From NCBI GenBank assembly GCA_020356005.1, contig CP070629.1, positions 1,091,984 through 1,136,033 on the forward strand: 44,050 bases of DNA, written 5' to 3'. Each line of letters starts with the position of its first letter. Position 1 is the stretch's first letter. The translations under genes and the position numbers were made by a program. Under the pieces are notes generated by a model, which worked only from the letters and a program-made list of their open reading frames with translations, ran no database searches and had not been told where the DNA came from. This document shows, piece by piece, positions 1 through 8,755 of the stretch. This DNA is from Thermoplasmata archaeon. Lineage in GTDB: Archaea; Thermoplasmatota; Penumbrarchaeia; JAEHCK01; GCA-020356005.

Positions 1-110
1 GGGCTAACTAGAACAACAACGATACTCACTACAAAAATTCACACCAATAAAAAACTGAGACTTAAATTATGTAAAAATGAAAAAACGATAAATTAGTAAA
101 GAATCAATAA

Positions 111-281
111 CCCTTAAAATACATTGATAAAAATGAAAATTTACCATTTCAAAAAGAATTTGATAACGATGTAACCATTTTAAAGAATTATAATGATGAT
201 ATAATACAACATATTTTAAATTTATATAATGTTTCTAAAGCTGATGAAACCTATGATAGACTAGATGGAATGTTTCAATAA
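111..281 (+). pseudogene. possible 3' remnant of a gene, no start codon
   Basis: The frame is open from just after a stop at 108-110 to the TAA at 279-281, giving about 56 residues. The composition is plausible for protein (rich in Asp, Asn, Lys and Tyr, ending in YDRLDGMFQ). There is no ATG until codon 270, and the family is not recognised. The region is very AT-rich, so an open frame of this length can arise by chance. It is best read as a decayed gene end or noise. Bases 1-110 hold nothing else that I can support. Confidence 0.2.
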
Positions 282-299
282 TAATTAAGATTTATATTT

Positions 300-591
300 T
301 ATTTATTATAAGTACCAAATTTTCGATTGATTATCATCAACCGGTACCGAGCCTTCTGGGCTGGCTCCAAGTTATCAGTCTGCGGCTTTAATTGACTTAA
401 AGGTAGAGTCCTTCGAAAAGACGAAGGACGAGAGACGAGGGACTGTACGCACTTCGCAACCGTATTACGGGACGCTTGACGCTAACGCAATACGTTACGC
501 CCCTCGCAACCGCAAACCCTTGGCCGCGCTTCTTGTATCAATCACTCATCACCCTAGCGCCTATTCTCTAGTCTCTAGCGCCTATAATTAA
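300..591. repeat. intergenic word-like repeat region, with one copy of a 36-bp dispersed repeat
   Basis: The spacer is built of short quasi-repeats such as ACGAGAGACGAGGGAC and CTTCGCAACCG. Its right end, 548-583, is a 36-bp segment found again at 31991-32026 with one mismatch. A related copy on the other strand lies at 8200-8235. The stretch CTTCTTGTATCAATCA near 530-546 recurs near 12599-12614. No gene is seen here. Confidence 0.6.
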
Positions 592-1149
592 TCAATCCAA
601 AATCTTCAAAAAATCATCTTTCATCATAATCCTGCAGCCGATATTTTCCATATCGTTCAGGTTATATTCGTGTATCTCCTCGGTGGCTGCCGTTCCGCAA
701 TCTTTGATTATTATCGTTTCGAAATCCAATGCGATGGCATCGTAGGCCGTGGTGCGCACGCAGTTAGGGGTCTGCACGCCTGTAAGCACCACTGTTTTGA
801 TACCAAGACGGGTCAGCAGCATCTGGAGCGGGGTTTGGAAGAACGCGCTCCAGCGCGGCTTGATAACAACATATTCATTTTCCTGCGGCTTGAGCGCTTC
901 GATTATTTCGGCGCCTGTTGTACCTTCAACCACCTTAAAACCGCTCTTCTTGTACTCTTCCAACCTGGGCAGCTCCACATTCGTGCCGTCCGCGCGATAG
1001 GAACGCCTGATGTGGAATACCGGTTTCGAAGCCGTACGGAACCGCTCCAGTATTTCCTGTATACCGGGTACGATCCCGGGTGCCAGCGGCATTTTCTCAA
1101 CTACATCATTTTGCATATCAATAATCAGCAGTGCAATATCGGAGGTCAT
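592..1149 (-). CDS. isochorismatase/nicotinamidase-family cysteine hydrolase
   Basis: A 185-residue protein of the isochorismatase-like fold, which hydrolyses amide, ether or related bonds in small molecules such as nicotinamide, N-carbamoyl compounds or isochorismate. The catalytic triad is visible: Asp11 in IIDMQND, Lys97 in VIKPRWSAF, and the nucleophile Cys130 in TGVQTPNCVRTTA. The conserved cis-peptide region (TGVQT) precedes the cysteine. The length is usual for the family. ATG is the only sensible start, because the family begins with the strand leading to the catalytic Asp. Substrate cannot be told from sequence: the zinc-binding D-H-H set of true nicotinamidases is not evident, so a generic cysteine hydrolase is the safest call. 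It is transcribed away from its neighbour at 1409 and stands alone between two repeat-rich spacers. Confidence 0.88.
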   Translation of the reverse strand: MTSDIALLIIDMQNDVVEKMPLAPGIVPGIQEILERFRTASKPVFHIRRSYRADGTNVELPRLEEYKKSGFKVVEGTTGAEIIEALKPQENEYVVIKPRWSAFFQTPLQMLLTRLGIKTVVLTGVQTPNCVRTTAYDAIALDFETIIIKDCGTAATEEIHEYNLNDMENIGCRIMMKDDFLKILD

Positions 1150-1199
1150 ATTATCAGCCTTTTATATGCTGATAATAAAAATTATGGATTATAAATTTA

Positions 1200-1390
1200 A
1201 TCGTTAGATTTTCGACGATTCCAGAAGTGCGTCCAACGGTAGGGGTGGCGAAGTGCATAACGTCCTACGTCCAACGTTCAGAGGCCGTCTACCGTAACCG
1301 CTTTACGTTACGCCCCTCGTGGCCGCAATCGCTAGCCGCAGTTCTATAATCAATGTAAAATCACCCAAAAACCTTAATAATACATAAAAA
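1200..1390. repeat. intergenic word-like repeats
   Basis: This spacer lies between the divergently transcribed hydrolase and carboxypeptidase genes. It is made of GC-rich quasi-repeats (GTCCAACGTTCAGAGG, CTTTACGTTACGCCCCTCG) resembling those at 440-520. No gene is seen. The promoters of both flanking genes must lie at its AT-rich edges. Confidence 0.45.
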
Positions 1391-1408
1391 TAATACAAAT
1401 TCCGTAAT

Positions 1409-3385
1409 ATGTCTATCAAAACTCTTTTTATGGCTTTCATTCTTTTTATATTGATCGCAGGTGTCCTCGACGCCAATCTCAGCGGTGAGGGTACCGTTGA
1501 GGCCGAGAGTTTTTCCACAGCCCAGGGTACGAACACCGCGGCCGGTACTGCCCAGGAGGGCGTAACAAATGGACTTCCCGAGCAGCCCTTTGATAAATAT
1601 TTCAAAGAATATTTTACGCTAACACAAATGAATGAGCAGCTGCAGAGGCTTGCCAAAACCTACCCCGATATAATGCGTATAGAGGACCTGACACGGGGAA
1701 CCGCGCACGGTGCAACATGGCAGGGCCGCAGCATGTGGGGCGTAAAAATCTCCGATAATGTGAATGTGGAGGAGCCGGACGAGCCCAAGGTTGTTATACT
1801 GGGCAATATCCACGCCCGCGAGTGGATGGCGTTCGAAGTGCCCATGTACTATATTTTCCATCTCTGTGAGAACTACGGGCTGCCGCCCACAGACAACGAC
1901 GGTGACGGTGCAGTGAACGAGGATATGTTCAATGGAAAAGACGATGACAGCGACGGGCTCGTGGACGAAGATTGGTCCGAGGCCCGCGTGACCTACCTGG
2001 TGGACCACCGCGAGATCTGGGTGGTGCCAACCCTCAATCCCGACGGAACGGCGATAGACTTCAAGATGCAGGCGGAGGGCTCCGGCTCTTGGCGGAAGAA
2101 CGCACGGGATAATAACGGCAACGGCGTGTTCGACCCGGACTTCGACGGTGTGGACCTTAACCGCAATTTCCCGTACTACTGGCATGCCAACCAGCAGGGT
2201 ATAATCTCCGAGAACGGTATCGAGCAGCGTTTGGACAGCTCTATACCAACCTCGGGAGTGTACAGGGGCCCACAGGATAATCATGACAACGACGGTGACA
2301 GTATAATAACGCTGCCGGACTGGTGGGACCCGGTTTACAGGGAAGACCGTAACGGTATTGACGAGGACCCCTGGGACGGTGAGGACAACGACGGCGACGG
2401 AAAAATCGATGAGGACAAGGACGGCGGGTTCTCCGAGCCCGAGACGCAGGGCATAGGACTGCTGATGGATAAGCTTGATACCGATGGAAATCACCATAAT
2501 ATGCGCTCGGATGTGGGATTGGCTCTTTCCTACCATGCCGTGGGCGGATGGGTCATCTGGCCGTGGGGCTACACCTACAACGAGGCGCCCCATGAAGACC
2601 TGCTTGTATACATCGGCCACGAGCTGATGGATCAGACCGGTTATGCATCATGGTGGGATGACAATATGTACCTCACCTCCGGCGATTCTGACGATTTCAT
2701 GTACGGCTGCCACGGCGTATTATCGTACACCATCGAGCTTAATGATGAGGACAACGCGGGTTTTCATCCTCCAACCGAACTGATAATCAATACCAGCCGA
2801 AAACTATTGACCTGCAATCTCTTCATTACAGAGATGACGGGTGTGGCAAAGATCGCCAAGGAGAACGATTATCTGGACCTTGATATCGGGCTGCCTATCC
2901 TCAAACATAATCAGCGACATACAAAATATTCGAGCGCGAAAGCTTATGAGGTACAGGTCGAAGTTGGAAACCACCATCATGTCGATCCGAACTCTATGAT
3001 GATACACTACCGCGTGGGCACCGATGGTCCATATCGCGCTGTTAAAATGATGGATACGGGCAGTATTGTGGAGGGAAATACAACCGGTTCAGAAAAAGCA
3101 GTTTATAGTGGAAAGATCCCCGCGCTGCCGGAGCATGACGGTAAAACCGTATATTACTATATAACGTGTGATGATGTACGCGGCCTGTTGGTAAGCGAAC
3201 CGCTTTACGGAGAAAATGAACCTTATAGCTATGAGCTCGATTCCAGGATCGATTTCACGCTTTTTGATGCCGCTGTGGCCATCCTCATGACCGTAATCTT
3301 TATCGCTATTGTCTGGGGCGGGTTCTTCAAAGGTGTTCATATCGCCGTAAAAGCCGACAGGCGCAAGGCGGTTATCAGAGAATAA
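1409..3385 (+). CDS. membrane-anchored M14 zinc carboxypeptidase
   Basis: A 658-residue secreted metallocarboxypeptidase that removes C-terminal amino acids from peptides outside the cell. Residues 1-22 form a signal peptide or N-terminal membrane helix. The catalytic domain starts near residue 60. The zinc ligands are His135 and Glu138 in GNIHAREWM, plus His376 in LSYHAVGGW. The substrate-binding Asn251-Arg252 is in VDLNRNFPY, and the general base is Glu443 in LSYTIELND. Between the zinc ligands sit two acidic DxDxDG insertions (about 162-188 and 290-338), which look like calcium-binding loops. A second beta-rich domain occupies roughly 500-610. It is followed by a transmembrane helix (about 618-640) and a short basic cytoplasmic tail. 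All catalytic residues are present, so an active enzyme is expected. The ATG at 1409 opens directly into the signal peptide. It fits a protein-degrading heterotroph. Confidence 0.92.
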   Translation: MSIKTLFMAFILFILIAGVLDANLSGEGTVEAESFSTAQGTNTAAGTAQEGVTNGLPEQPFDKYFKEYFTLTQMNEQLQRLAKTYPDIMRIEDLTRGTAHGATWQGRSMWGVKISDNVNVEEPDEPKVVILGNIHAREWMAFEVPMYYIFHLCENYGLPPTDNDGDGAVNEDMFNGKDDDSDGLVDEDWSEARVTYLVDHREIWVVPTLNPDGTAIDFKMQAEGSGSWRKNARDNNGNGVFDPDFDGVDLNRNFPYYWHANQQGIISENGIEQRLDSSIPTSGVYRGPQDNHDNDGDSIITLPDWWDPVYREDRNGIDEDPWDGEDNDGDGKIDEDKDGGFSEPETQGIGLLMDKLDTDGNHHNMRSDVGLALSYHAVGGWVIWPWGYTYNEAPHEDLLVYIGHELMDQTGYASWWDDNMYLTSGDSDDFMYGCHGVLSYTIELNDEDNAGFHPPTELIINTSRKLLTCNLFITEMTGVAKIAKENDYLDLDIGLPILKHNQRHTKYSSAKAYEVQVEVGNHHHVDPNSMMIHYRVGTDGPYRAVKMMDTGSIVEGNTTGSEKAVYSGKIPALPEHDGKTVYYYITCDDVRGLLVSEPLYGENEPYSYELDSRIDFTLFDAAVAILMTVIFIAIVWGGFFKGVHIAVKADRRKAVIRE

Positions 3386-3501
3386 TAGAACCGTGAACGC
3401 CGGACCAACTGTTGCTTTAACAATTTAAATAACTTTGAACATAGCACTTTTACACTTTGAACTGATCAACAATAAGAAAATAGTTTCAAGGATTGAATGA
3501 G

Positions 3502-4098
3502 ATGCAACTTGAAGTTGAACTCAAAGCTTATGCTGATGATCTTTCTTCCGTTAAAGCTAAACTTGAAGGTGCGGGGGCGAACTTTATTAAAGCTCACCTG
3601 GAGGTTGATACATATTTTTCGCACCCCGAGCGCGATTTTGGCCAGACAGACGAAGCCTTGAGATTGAGGATTATAATACCCGAGGAAGGAAACGACGTGC
3701 AAAAAGAATTTGAGGGGGCGGAATTAGGCAAATGCGAACTGAGCTATAAAGGTCCAAAAATAGATCCTGCCAGCAAGACCCGGGAAGAATATACCGTCCA
3801 TATCGGTAATATTATCGCTGCGGAGAGGATTCTTACCAAACTTGGATTTAAAAGAATTATGGAAATCCGAAAACAAAGAACGATATATGAACTGGATGAT
3901 TATACCGTTTGTCTTGATGACGTTGAGCACCTGGGAACATTTGTTGAAATCGAGAAAATCATATTAAACGATCAAGATTTTAAGGGTACAAGGCAGGATA
4001 TTCAAGATATATTCAAGGAGATTCTTAAACTGGATAGGTTCGAGCGAAGGTCATATCTGGAATTAATTTTAGAAAATGATAATCAAAACAAGAAATAA
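3502..4098 (+). CDS. CYTH-domain protein (class IV adenylate cyclase / triphosphatase-like)
   Basis: A member of the CYTH superfamily, which binds triphosphate-containing substrates in a beta-barrel tunnel using divalent metals. The signature ExExK is at the N-terminus (LEVELKAY), and further charged strands follow (EALRLRI, YKGPK, REEYTV, KQRTIYEL, CLDDVEHLGTFVEIEK). This order is typical of the CyaB/ThTPase branch. I chose ATG 3502 over an in-frame TTG at 3493, because AAGGA at 3488-3492 is well spaced from the ATG and abuts the TTG. That gives 198 residues. Archaeal members may be tripolyphosphatases or make cAMP; the sequence does not decide. It lies downstream of the carboxypeptidase on the same strand, with a spacer that suggests its own promoter. 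Confidence 0.85.
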   Translation: MQLEVELKAYADDLSSVKAKLEGAGANFIKAHLEVDTYFSHPERDFGQTDEALRLRIIIPEEGNDVQKEFEGAELGKCELSYKGPKIDPASKTREEYTVHIGNIIAAERILTKLGFKRIMEIRKQRTIYELDDYTVCLDDVEHLGTFVEIEKIILNDQDFKGTRQDIQDIFKEILKLDRFERRSYLELILENDNQNKK

Positions 4099-4191
4099 TG
4101 AAAACATTTATTAATATCAATTTATGATTCTCGTTGCATAATTGATTTAAAATACGTATAATATGTATATTAATAAAGGGAGTTCTTTTGA

Positions 4192-4605
4192 ATGACTGAA
4201 AAACACTGTAATAGACTATTTGGCTACGGAACATTGAGCGATGTGAACTTCTTTATTAATGTAGCACGAATAGAGCCTGATTCTGTTAATTTTGGTTGGA
4301 TCTACGCAAAACTATATAATTGCGGCAGCTTCCCTATGATTGTAGAAGATACCGATAGAAAAGTATATGGTCGTGTTTATACAATTAAATCGTTAAACGA
4401 ACTTTTGCCGAAACTTGATATCTATGAACGATGTAACATTGAACCCATCGAAGATTCTTTTTATATCCGAAAAATTATTCCTGTCATCCTTGAATCCAAC
4501 GAACGGGTTGAGGCCTGGACTTACATCGGCAACCCGGAATCGGACCTGTACAAATTAAAATGCATCGAGGAAAATCTAATCGAATCGGGTCGATGGAATT
4601 CCTGA
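4192..4605 (+). CDS. gamma-glutamylcyclotransferase-like (AIG2-type) protein
   Basis: A 137-residue protein of the GGCT/AIG2 fold. The N-terminal YGTL signature (residues 12-15) forms the substrate-binding loop. The expected catalytic glutamate is Glu79 in LDIYER, and the usual closing strand motif is EAWTYIG. Related enzymes cyclise gamma-glutamyl groups to 5-oxoproline or act on gamma-glutamylamines. The true substrate here is unknown. An AAAGGGAG Shine-Dalgarno-like stretch precedes the ATG by about ten bases. The gene is AT-rich, like the spacer after it, and sits between the CYTH gene and a convergent small basic protein. Confidence 0.82.
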   Translation: MTEKHCNRLFGYGTLSDVNFFINVARIEPDSVNFGWIYAKLYNCGSFPMIVEDTDRKVYGRVYTIKSLNELLPKLDIYERCNIEPIEDSFYIRKIIPVILESNERVEAWTYIGNPESDLYKLKCIEENLIESGRWNS

Positions 4606-4931
4606 AATACTTTTACTCAATTTTTATAAAAGTTATTTTTTGGATAATATTTTTAAATTTCAAATAAAATCATTATAATATTTGGTGAAAGGTATATTAT
4701 TAAAAATATAATCTATCGATTATAATTATTGAACAAAATCGTAAATATTTGTTCGAAAATTTATTAAAAATTTACCCATATCAAAATAAATAACATTAAC
4801 TAATAAAAAATATACTCCCTTCAAATTATACCATGCGAATACTTTGGAGAGGGCGGGATGTTGCCATCCCAAGTAGTGGGGGGGATCTAAAGAACTGAAT
4901 GATCGATATGCTTATCGAAGCCGTTGCTTTT
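4606..4931. other. AT-rich convergent spacer with a small hairpin
   Basis: No gene is seen in this spacer between two convergent genes. A stem-loop (GGGATG at 4855-4860, CATCCC at 4865-4870) followed on the plus strand by a G-run lies downstream of the basic protein gene. It may act as a terminator for either strand, but archaeal terminators are usually plain T-runs, so this is uncertain. Confidence 0.35.
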
Positions 4932-5102
4932 TTACTTCTTGTGTGAAGAGCAATATTTGGATTTGCCCGACACATATTTCTTACACTGCTTTCCGGCTTT
5001 GGTCTTTGCAGCACAACGAGCACTCTTGGCCTTCTTCCTTGTTGCTTTCTTTTTCGGCCTTGCCTTTCTCTTGGGTTTCTTTCTAGCTTTTTTCTTTGCC
5101 AT
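4932..5102 (-). CDS. small Lys/Arg-rich protein with a C-terminal zinc-knuckle-like motif
   Basis: A 56-residue protein, easily missed because it is so short. Residues 1-28 are a histone-H1-like tail of Lys, Arg, Ala and Pro. Residues 29-56 hold a compact Cys/His module with Cys30, Cys40, Cys51 and His54, in the order RCAAKTKAGKQC then YCSSHKK. This resembles the small C-x9-C-x10-C-x2-H zinc knuckles seen in many archaeal and viral DNA-associated proteins. The start is supported by GGGTGAG four bases upstream of the ATG and a TATA element near 5150. A role in binding DNA or RNA, perhaps as a chromatin protein, is inferred from charge alone. It is divergent from acetyl-CoA synthetase across a 1.1 kb AT-rich spacer. 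Confidence 0.75.
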   Translation of the reverse strand: MAKKKARKKPKRKARPKKKATRKKAKSARCAAKTKAGKQCKKYVSGKSKYCSSHKK

Positions 5103-5147
5103 TTTTCTCACCCGAAATTTTTTTATTGCTATACCTATCTTACTATT

Positions 5148-5157
5148 AGTATAAAAA
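5148..5157 (-). promoter_or_regulatory. TATA-like promoter of the small basic protein
   Basis: Read on the minus strand, the element TTTTTATACT lies about 46-55 bases before the ATG at 5102. This leaves room for transcription to start about 25 bases downstream and produce a short leader carrying the GGGTGAG ribosome-binding site. Confidence 0.45.
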
Positions 5158-5189
5158 CTTTTGGGATAAAATTCATTTTTTTACACTTT

Positions 5190-5720
5190 TAACGAACGAT
5201 TTTAATCGTTCTAACGCCGTTCGAACGCTTTCGATGAACAATTTATCTATGTGACACCATAACTTTGTCAAAAAAAACTAAAAAAATAATCTTTAACGAA
5301 TTTTAAAAAAAAATTATGACAATTATATATGCCAGTATTATATCTATTAATCTAAAAATTTTAAAAAAGTTTAAAAAAAATTCTTTACGCTGATAAATTA
5401 AGTTATAAATAACTTTTTTCAACGCTTCTTCAAACAATAATTTTTATGATGCTTCGTTGATCCCGTTCAAAGGGTTTAATTAGGTTTGCGTTGCTTTCAA
5501 CGAAAAAATAATTGTTAAGCATGTATTATTACATCGTTCGTTCATTCTATTAATTTGTTCGTTCTATTTAAATAACCTCGTTGGACGAAAGAAATAGTTT
5601 TCGTTCATACAAACATACTTTAACGAACGAAGAAAACAATTAAATCATTGTTCTATATAGAACAATCGTTCGAACGAAGCGTTTTACTTCGTTATTATTA
5701 AAATTTATTAAGAAAATCGT
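5190..5720. repeat. cluster of CGTTCG/GAACG motifs and palindromes, possible origin or regulatory region
   Basis: Within about 530 very AT-rich bases there are about fifteen GTTC/GAAC motifs, most written as CGTTC or GAACG. Several form exact palindromes. GAACGAT and ATCGTTC arms flank TTTA at 5194-5211. CGTTCGAACG lies at 5218-5227. A perfect 20-bp palindrome centred on TCTATATAGA lies at 5647-5666, and TCGTTCGAACGA follows at 5666-5677. An AACGAAG/CTTCGTT stem lies at 5673-5693. The motifs are not evenly spaced, so this is not a CRISPR array. It could be an initiator-binding region or a multi-site operator between the two divergent genes. No gene is supported between 5103 and 6233. Confidence 0.5.
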
Positions 5721-6051
5721 TCAATGACCGTTTTTTTCACGAATTGTTCTCAAAAACAGGCCCTTTGTGATAAATATTCAGGTCGATATTATATAAATCC
5801 CCGGAAAATTATAAAAAATTACCAGAAATCATCAATTTTTTTAAAAAAATCACTCAAAATTAGTAATTTCTATCTCAAATGGAGTGGCTTATATATATGT
5901 ATATATTGTATATTAATAGAGAAGGTTTGAATTACCAGTAATAGAGCTGATTTTCATAATTACAAGGGCTTTTGATTTCATTAAAATAAGTGCGATTTTG
6001 GAAAGTCGATAGGCAAGAGGCAAGACAAATATCGAGTCCACTAAACCATAC

Positions 6052-6103
6052 GAGCTTCTAAACCGAAGCCGAAACCGTCCTTCTGGTAACGATTTAGAAG
6101 CTC
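6052..6103. repeat. inverted repeat with 11-bp perfect arms
   Basis: GAGCTTCTAAA at 6052-6062 is matched by its reverse complement TTTAGAAGCTC at 6093-6103, with a 30-base loop. It lies about 130 bases before acetyl-CoA synthetase and next to a GGCAAGAGGCAAGAC word repeat at 6012-6026. It may be a terminator or a relic of an inverted element. Confidence 0.5.
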
Positions 6104-6233
6104 TCAATATATGTTATTATATTCACAATAATTATTTTAAATATATCAATCAAGTATATATTTGATACATTTATATTGGATAGATCTAAATTGATTATCT
6201 CTAATATATTACACCCCACAAGAAGGCGTGGTT

Positions 6234-8186
6234 ATGGTTCAAGAAGAAACGATTATGTCTATAATGCACGAGGGTCGTAGAATACCCCCCAGCAAGGAGT
6301 TTAGAGAAAATGCCAATATAAAAAGCCTGGAGGAGTATGAAAAGCTATATCAGCGTTCCGTAGAACACCCTGAGGAGTTCTGGGCTGAAATGGCAGAGCA
6401 GCTCCACTGGTTTAAAAAATGGGATAAGGTACTAAGCTGGGATCCCCCCTTCGCAAAGTGGTTTGAGGGTGGAAAACTCAACGTTTCTTACAACTGCCTT
6501 GACAGGCATATGGAAACATGGCGCCGCAATAAAGCTGCAATTATATGGGAAGGTGAGCCCGGCGACAATAAAATCTACACATACCAACAGCTCTACCGCG
6601 AGGTGAATAAGTTTGCAAATGTCATGAAAAAATTTGGTATCAAACGCGGTGACAGGGTTTGCTTATACTTACCTATGATTCCGGAACTCGCCATTGCCAT
6701 GCTGGCATGTACCCGGATCGGTGCAATACACAGCGTCGTATTCGGCGGATTCTCCTCCGAGGCGTTAAAAACACGGATACAGGACTCGGAGGCAAAATTA
6801 CTGGTAACCAGCGACGGCAGCTACAAACGCGGTAAAAGAATCCCTTTAAAATACAAGGCGGAACTGGCACTTGAAGACTGCCCTTCTATAGAGCATGTCA
6901 TTGTGGTCAACCGTACCAACCTGGGCGTGGATATGGAAGACGGTCGGGATGCATGGTGGCATAACGAGATGGAAGAAGCAAGTCATGTTTGCGAACCGGA
7001 ACACATGGGCGCCGAGGATCCGCTGTTCATACTGTATACAAGTGGTACCACAGGCAAACCCAAAGGTGTTATGCATACAACCGCCGGATACCTGCTGTAT
7101 ACGACTCTGACCACTAAATGGATCTTCGATATGAAGGAGGAGGATACCTACTGGTGTACAGCCGATATCGGGTGGGTGACCGGCCACAGCTATATCGTAT
7201 ACGGACCGCTTTCTATCGGAGCAGCAACCATAATGTTCGAAGGCGTACCGAACTACCCTAAACCCGACAGGTTCTGGGATGTAGTGGAGAAGTACGGCGT
7301 ATCCATATTCTATACCGCACCTACAGCCATCCGTGCATTGATGCGAGAAGGTGAGAGCTGGCCAAAGCAGCACGACCTGTCCTCACTGCGACTGCTGGGG
7401 TCTGTTGGCGAACCCATCAATCCAGAAGCGTGGATCTGGTACTACAAATATATCGGGGGTGAGAGATGTCCCATTGTGGATACATGGTGGCAGACGGAAA
7501 CCGGCGGGATCCTGATATCACCGCTGCCCGGTGCAATGACAATGAAGCCCGGCTCCGCGAACCGGCCGTTCCCGGGTGTTGTTCCCGCTATTTTCAGTGA
7601 AGAGGGGAAACCCGTTGACATAAACGAGGGCGGGTACCTGGTGATTACACGCCCGTGGCCGGGAATGCTACGGACTCTTTACAAAGATCCCGAGAGGTAT
7701 ACAAACACATATTTTTCTCGATTCAAGGATGTGTACTTCACAGGCGACGGTGCCAGGCAGGATGACGACGGCGATTTCTGGCTAATGGGCCGCGTGGATG
7801 ACGTCATCAATGTATCCGGGCATAGGATAGGTACAATGGAGGTGGAAAGTGCGCTGGTAAGCCACAAGAGCGTAGCAGAGGCCGCCGTGGTACCCATGCC
7901 TCACGAAGTGAAGGGGCAGGGGCTGTACGCGTTCGTCATACTTACTGCGGGAACCGAGGCAAGCAAAGATCTACAAAAGCAGCTCAGGAGCCATGTATCC
8001 ACTGAGATCGGCCCCATAGCAAAACCCGATAAGATACAGTTTGTGGAAGCACTCCCGAAAACACGAAGCGGGAAAATCATGCGAAGGATTCTTAAGATCA
8101 CCGCGGCGGGGGGAACCGATGTGGGCGATACCACGACGCTTGCGGATCCGTCGGTTGTAGAGAAAATACTTAAGGAACGATTATAG
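6234..8186 (+). CDS. acs: acetyl-CoA synthetase (AMP-forming)
   Basis: Activates acetate with ATP and CoA to give acetyl-CoA, AMP and pyrophosphate. The 650-residue length is standard. The adenylate-forming P-loop [11 protein letters not shown] lies at about 268-278. TWWQTETGG carries the tryptophan that restricts the pocket to acetate. [13 protein letters not shown] is the hinge region. The C-terminal [10 protein letters not shown] holds the catalytic lysine, which is also the usual acylation site for regulation. I chose ATG 6234 over GTG 6228, because AGAAGG at 6221-6226 is correctly spaced only for the ATG. The gene stands alone. An AT-rich palindromic stretch (ATCAA...TTGAT, 6149-6166) upstream of a possible TATA at 6170 could be an operator. 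Propionate activity cannot be excluded, but the WWQTE motif favours acetate. Confidence 0.96.
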   Translation: MVQEETIMSIMHEGRRIPPSKEFRENANIKSLEEYEKLYQRSVEHPEEFWAEMAEQLHWFKKWDKVLSWDPPFAKWFEGGKLNVSYNCLDRHMETWRRNKAAIIWEGEPGDNKIYTYQQLYREVNKFANVMKKFGIKRGDRVCLYLPMIPELAIAMLACTRIGAIHSVVFGGFSSEALKTRIQDSEAKLLVTSDGSYKRGKRIPLKYKAELALEDCPSIEHVIVVNRTNLGVDMEDGRDAWWHNEMEEASHVCEPEHMGAEDPLFILYTSGTTGKPKGVMHTTAGYLLYTTLTTKWIFDMKEEDTYWCTADIGWVTGHSYIVYGPLSIGAATIMFEGVPNYPKPDRFWDVVEKYGVSIFYTAPTAIRALMREGESWPKQHDLSSLRLLGSVGEPINPEAWIWYYKYIGGERCPIVDTWWQTETGGILISPLPGAMTMKPGSANRPFPGVVPAIFSEEGKPVDINEGGYLVITRPWPGMLRTLYKDPERYTNTYFSRFKDVYFTGDGARQDDDGDFWLMGRVDDVINVSGHRIGTMEVESALVSHKSVAEAAVVPMPHEVKGQGLYAFVILTAGTEASKDLQKQLRSHVSTEIGPIAKPDKIQFVEALPKTRSGKIMRRILKITAAGGTDVGDTTTLADPSVVEKILKERL

Positions 8187-8199
8187 GCGATTGAATCAG

Positions 8200-8235
8200 G
8201 GGTTAGGCGCTGGAGGTTAGGCGCTAGGGTGATTT
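8200..8235 (-). repeat. copy of the dispersed GCGCTAGG repeat
   Basis: Two GGTTAGGCGCT-type words in tandem, directly after the acs stop. The reverse complement matches the left part of the 36-bp repeat found at 548-583 and 31991-32026, including ATCACCCTAGCGCCTA. Confidence 0.6.
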
Positions 8236-8288
8236 AATTAATTTTAATTATTGTTAAACCTATGTTGTTTTTAAAGTGGCGTTATTAT

Positions 8289-8738
8289 ATGGAGAAAAAA
8301 ATCTTCTTCGGGATCATCATTGTTATTGTTATTATTATGGTAATTCTTGCCGGATTGGTTCTTTCTATAAAAGAGCCGGCCGTCCAGGTTTCAGAAATCG
8401 AATTTAAAAGCATCTCGATTTTGGAGACCTCTATATCCTTCGATGTGACTCTGAGAGTGGATAACGATAACCTCTTCGGCGCTACACTGAAAAAAGTAGA
8501 GGCGGACATTATTATCGACGGTACCGACATAGGTGATACCTATTCCGAGGAAGAATTCGAGATAGAGGCCAAGGAGATCTCTGAGGTCACAGTGGTACTT
8601 ACTGTAACAAGTGTACCTACCACCATATTGGGTAAAAGCCAGATACAGGTGCAAGTCTCAGGTACTGCTCATGTTAAAGTATCATTTTTTGATTTTGAAC
8701 TGCCCATTGATAAGACCGAAACGGTGAACATTTTCTAA
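8289..8738 (+). CDS. LEA14-like (water-stress/hypersensitive-response domain) membrane-anchored protein
   Basis: About 149 residues. Two lysines are followed by one hydrophobic helix (about residues 5-26). Then comes an immunoglobulin-like beta-sandwich with the LEA_2 pattern: a VSEIEFKSISILETSISFDV strand pair, RVDNDNLFGATLKKVEADIIIDG, and late strands rich in alternating Val and Thr. Archaeal LEA14-like proteins are small beta-sandwich proteins anchored to the membrane, of unknown role. An in-frame ATG at 8262 would add nine residues. I prefer 8289 because the KK-helix order is typical of an N-terminal anchor, but no strong Shine-Dalgarno sequence decides. It is convergent with the large surface protein that follows. 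Confidence 0.72.
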   Translation: MEKKIFFGIIIVIVIIMVILAGLVLSIKEPAVQVSEIEFKSISILETSISFDVTLRVDNDNLFGATLKKVEADIIIDGTDIGDTYSEEEFEIEAKEISEVTVVLTVTSVPTTILGKSQIQVQVSGTAHVKVSFFDFELPIDKTETVNIF

Positions 8739-8755
8739 TTATTGTATGTCAACTG

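Noticed and set aside
4924-5154. Plus-strand open frame opposite the small basic protein
   Set aside because: It is the complement of the Lys-rich coding sequence: Phe/Leu-rich, no start signals and no family. The minus-strand protein explains the region.
5190-5720. CRISPR array
   Set aside because: The motifs are short, unevenly spaced and palindromic, with no regular spacers and no cas genes nearby.
5724-5930. 68-codon plus-strand frame in the AT-rich spacer
   Set aside because: Composition follows AT bias (Ile, Lys, Tyr, Asn), there is no ribosome-binding site and no recognisable pattern.
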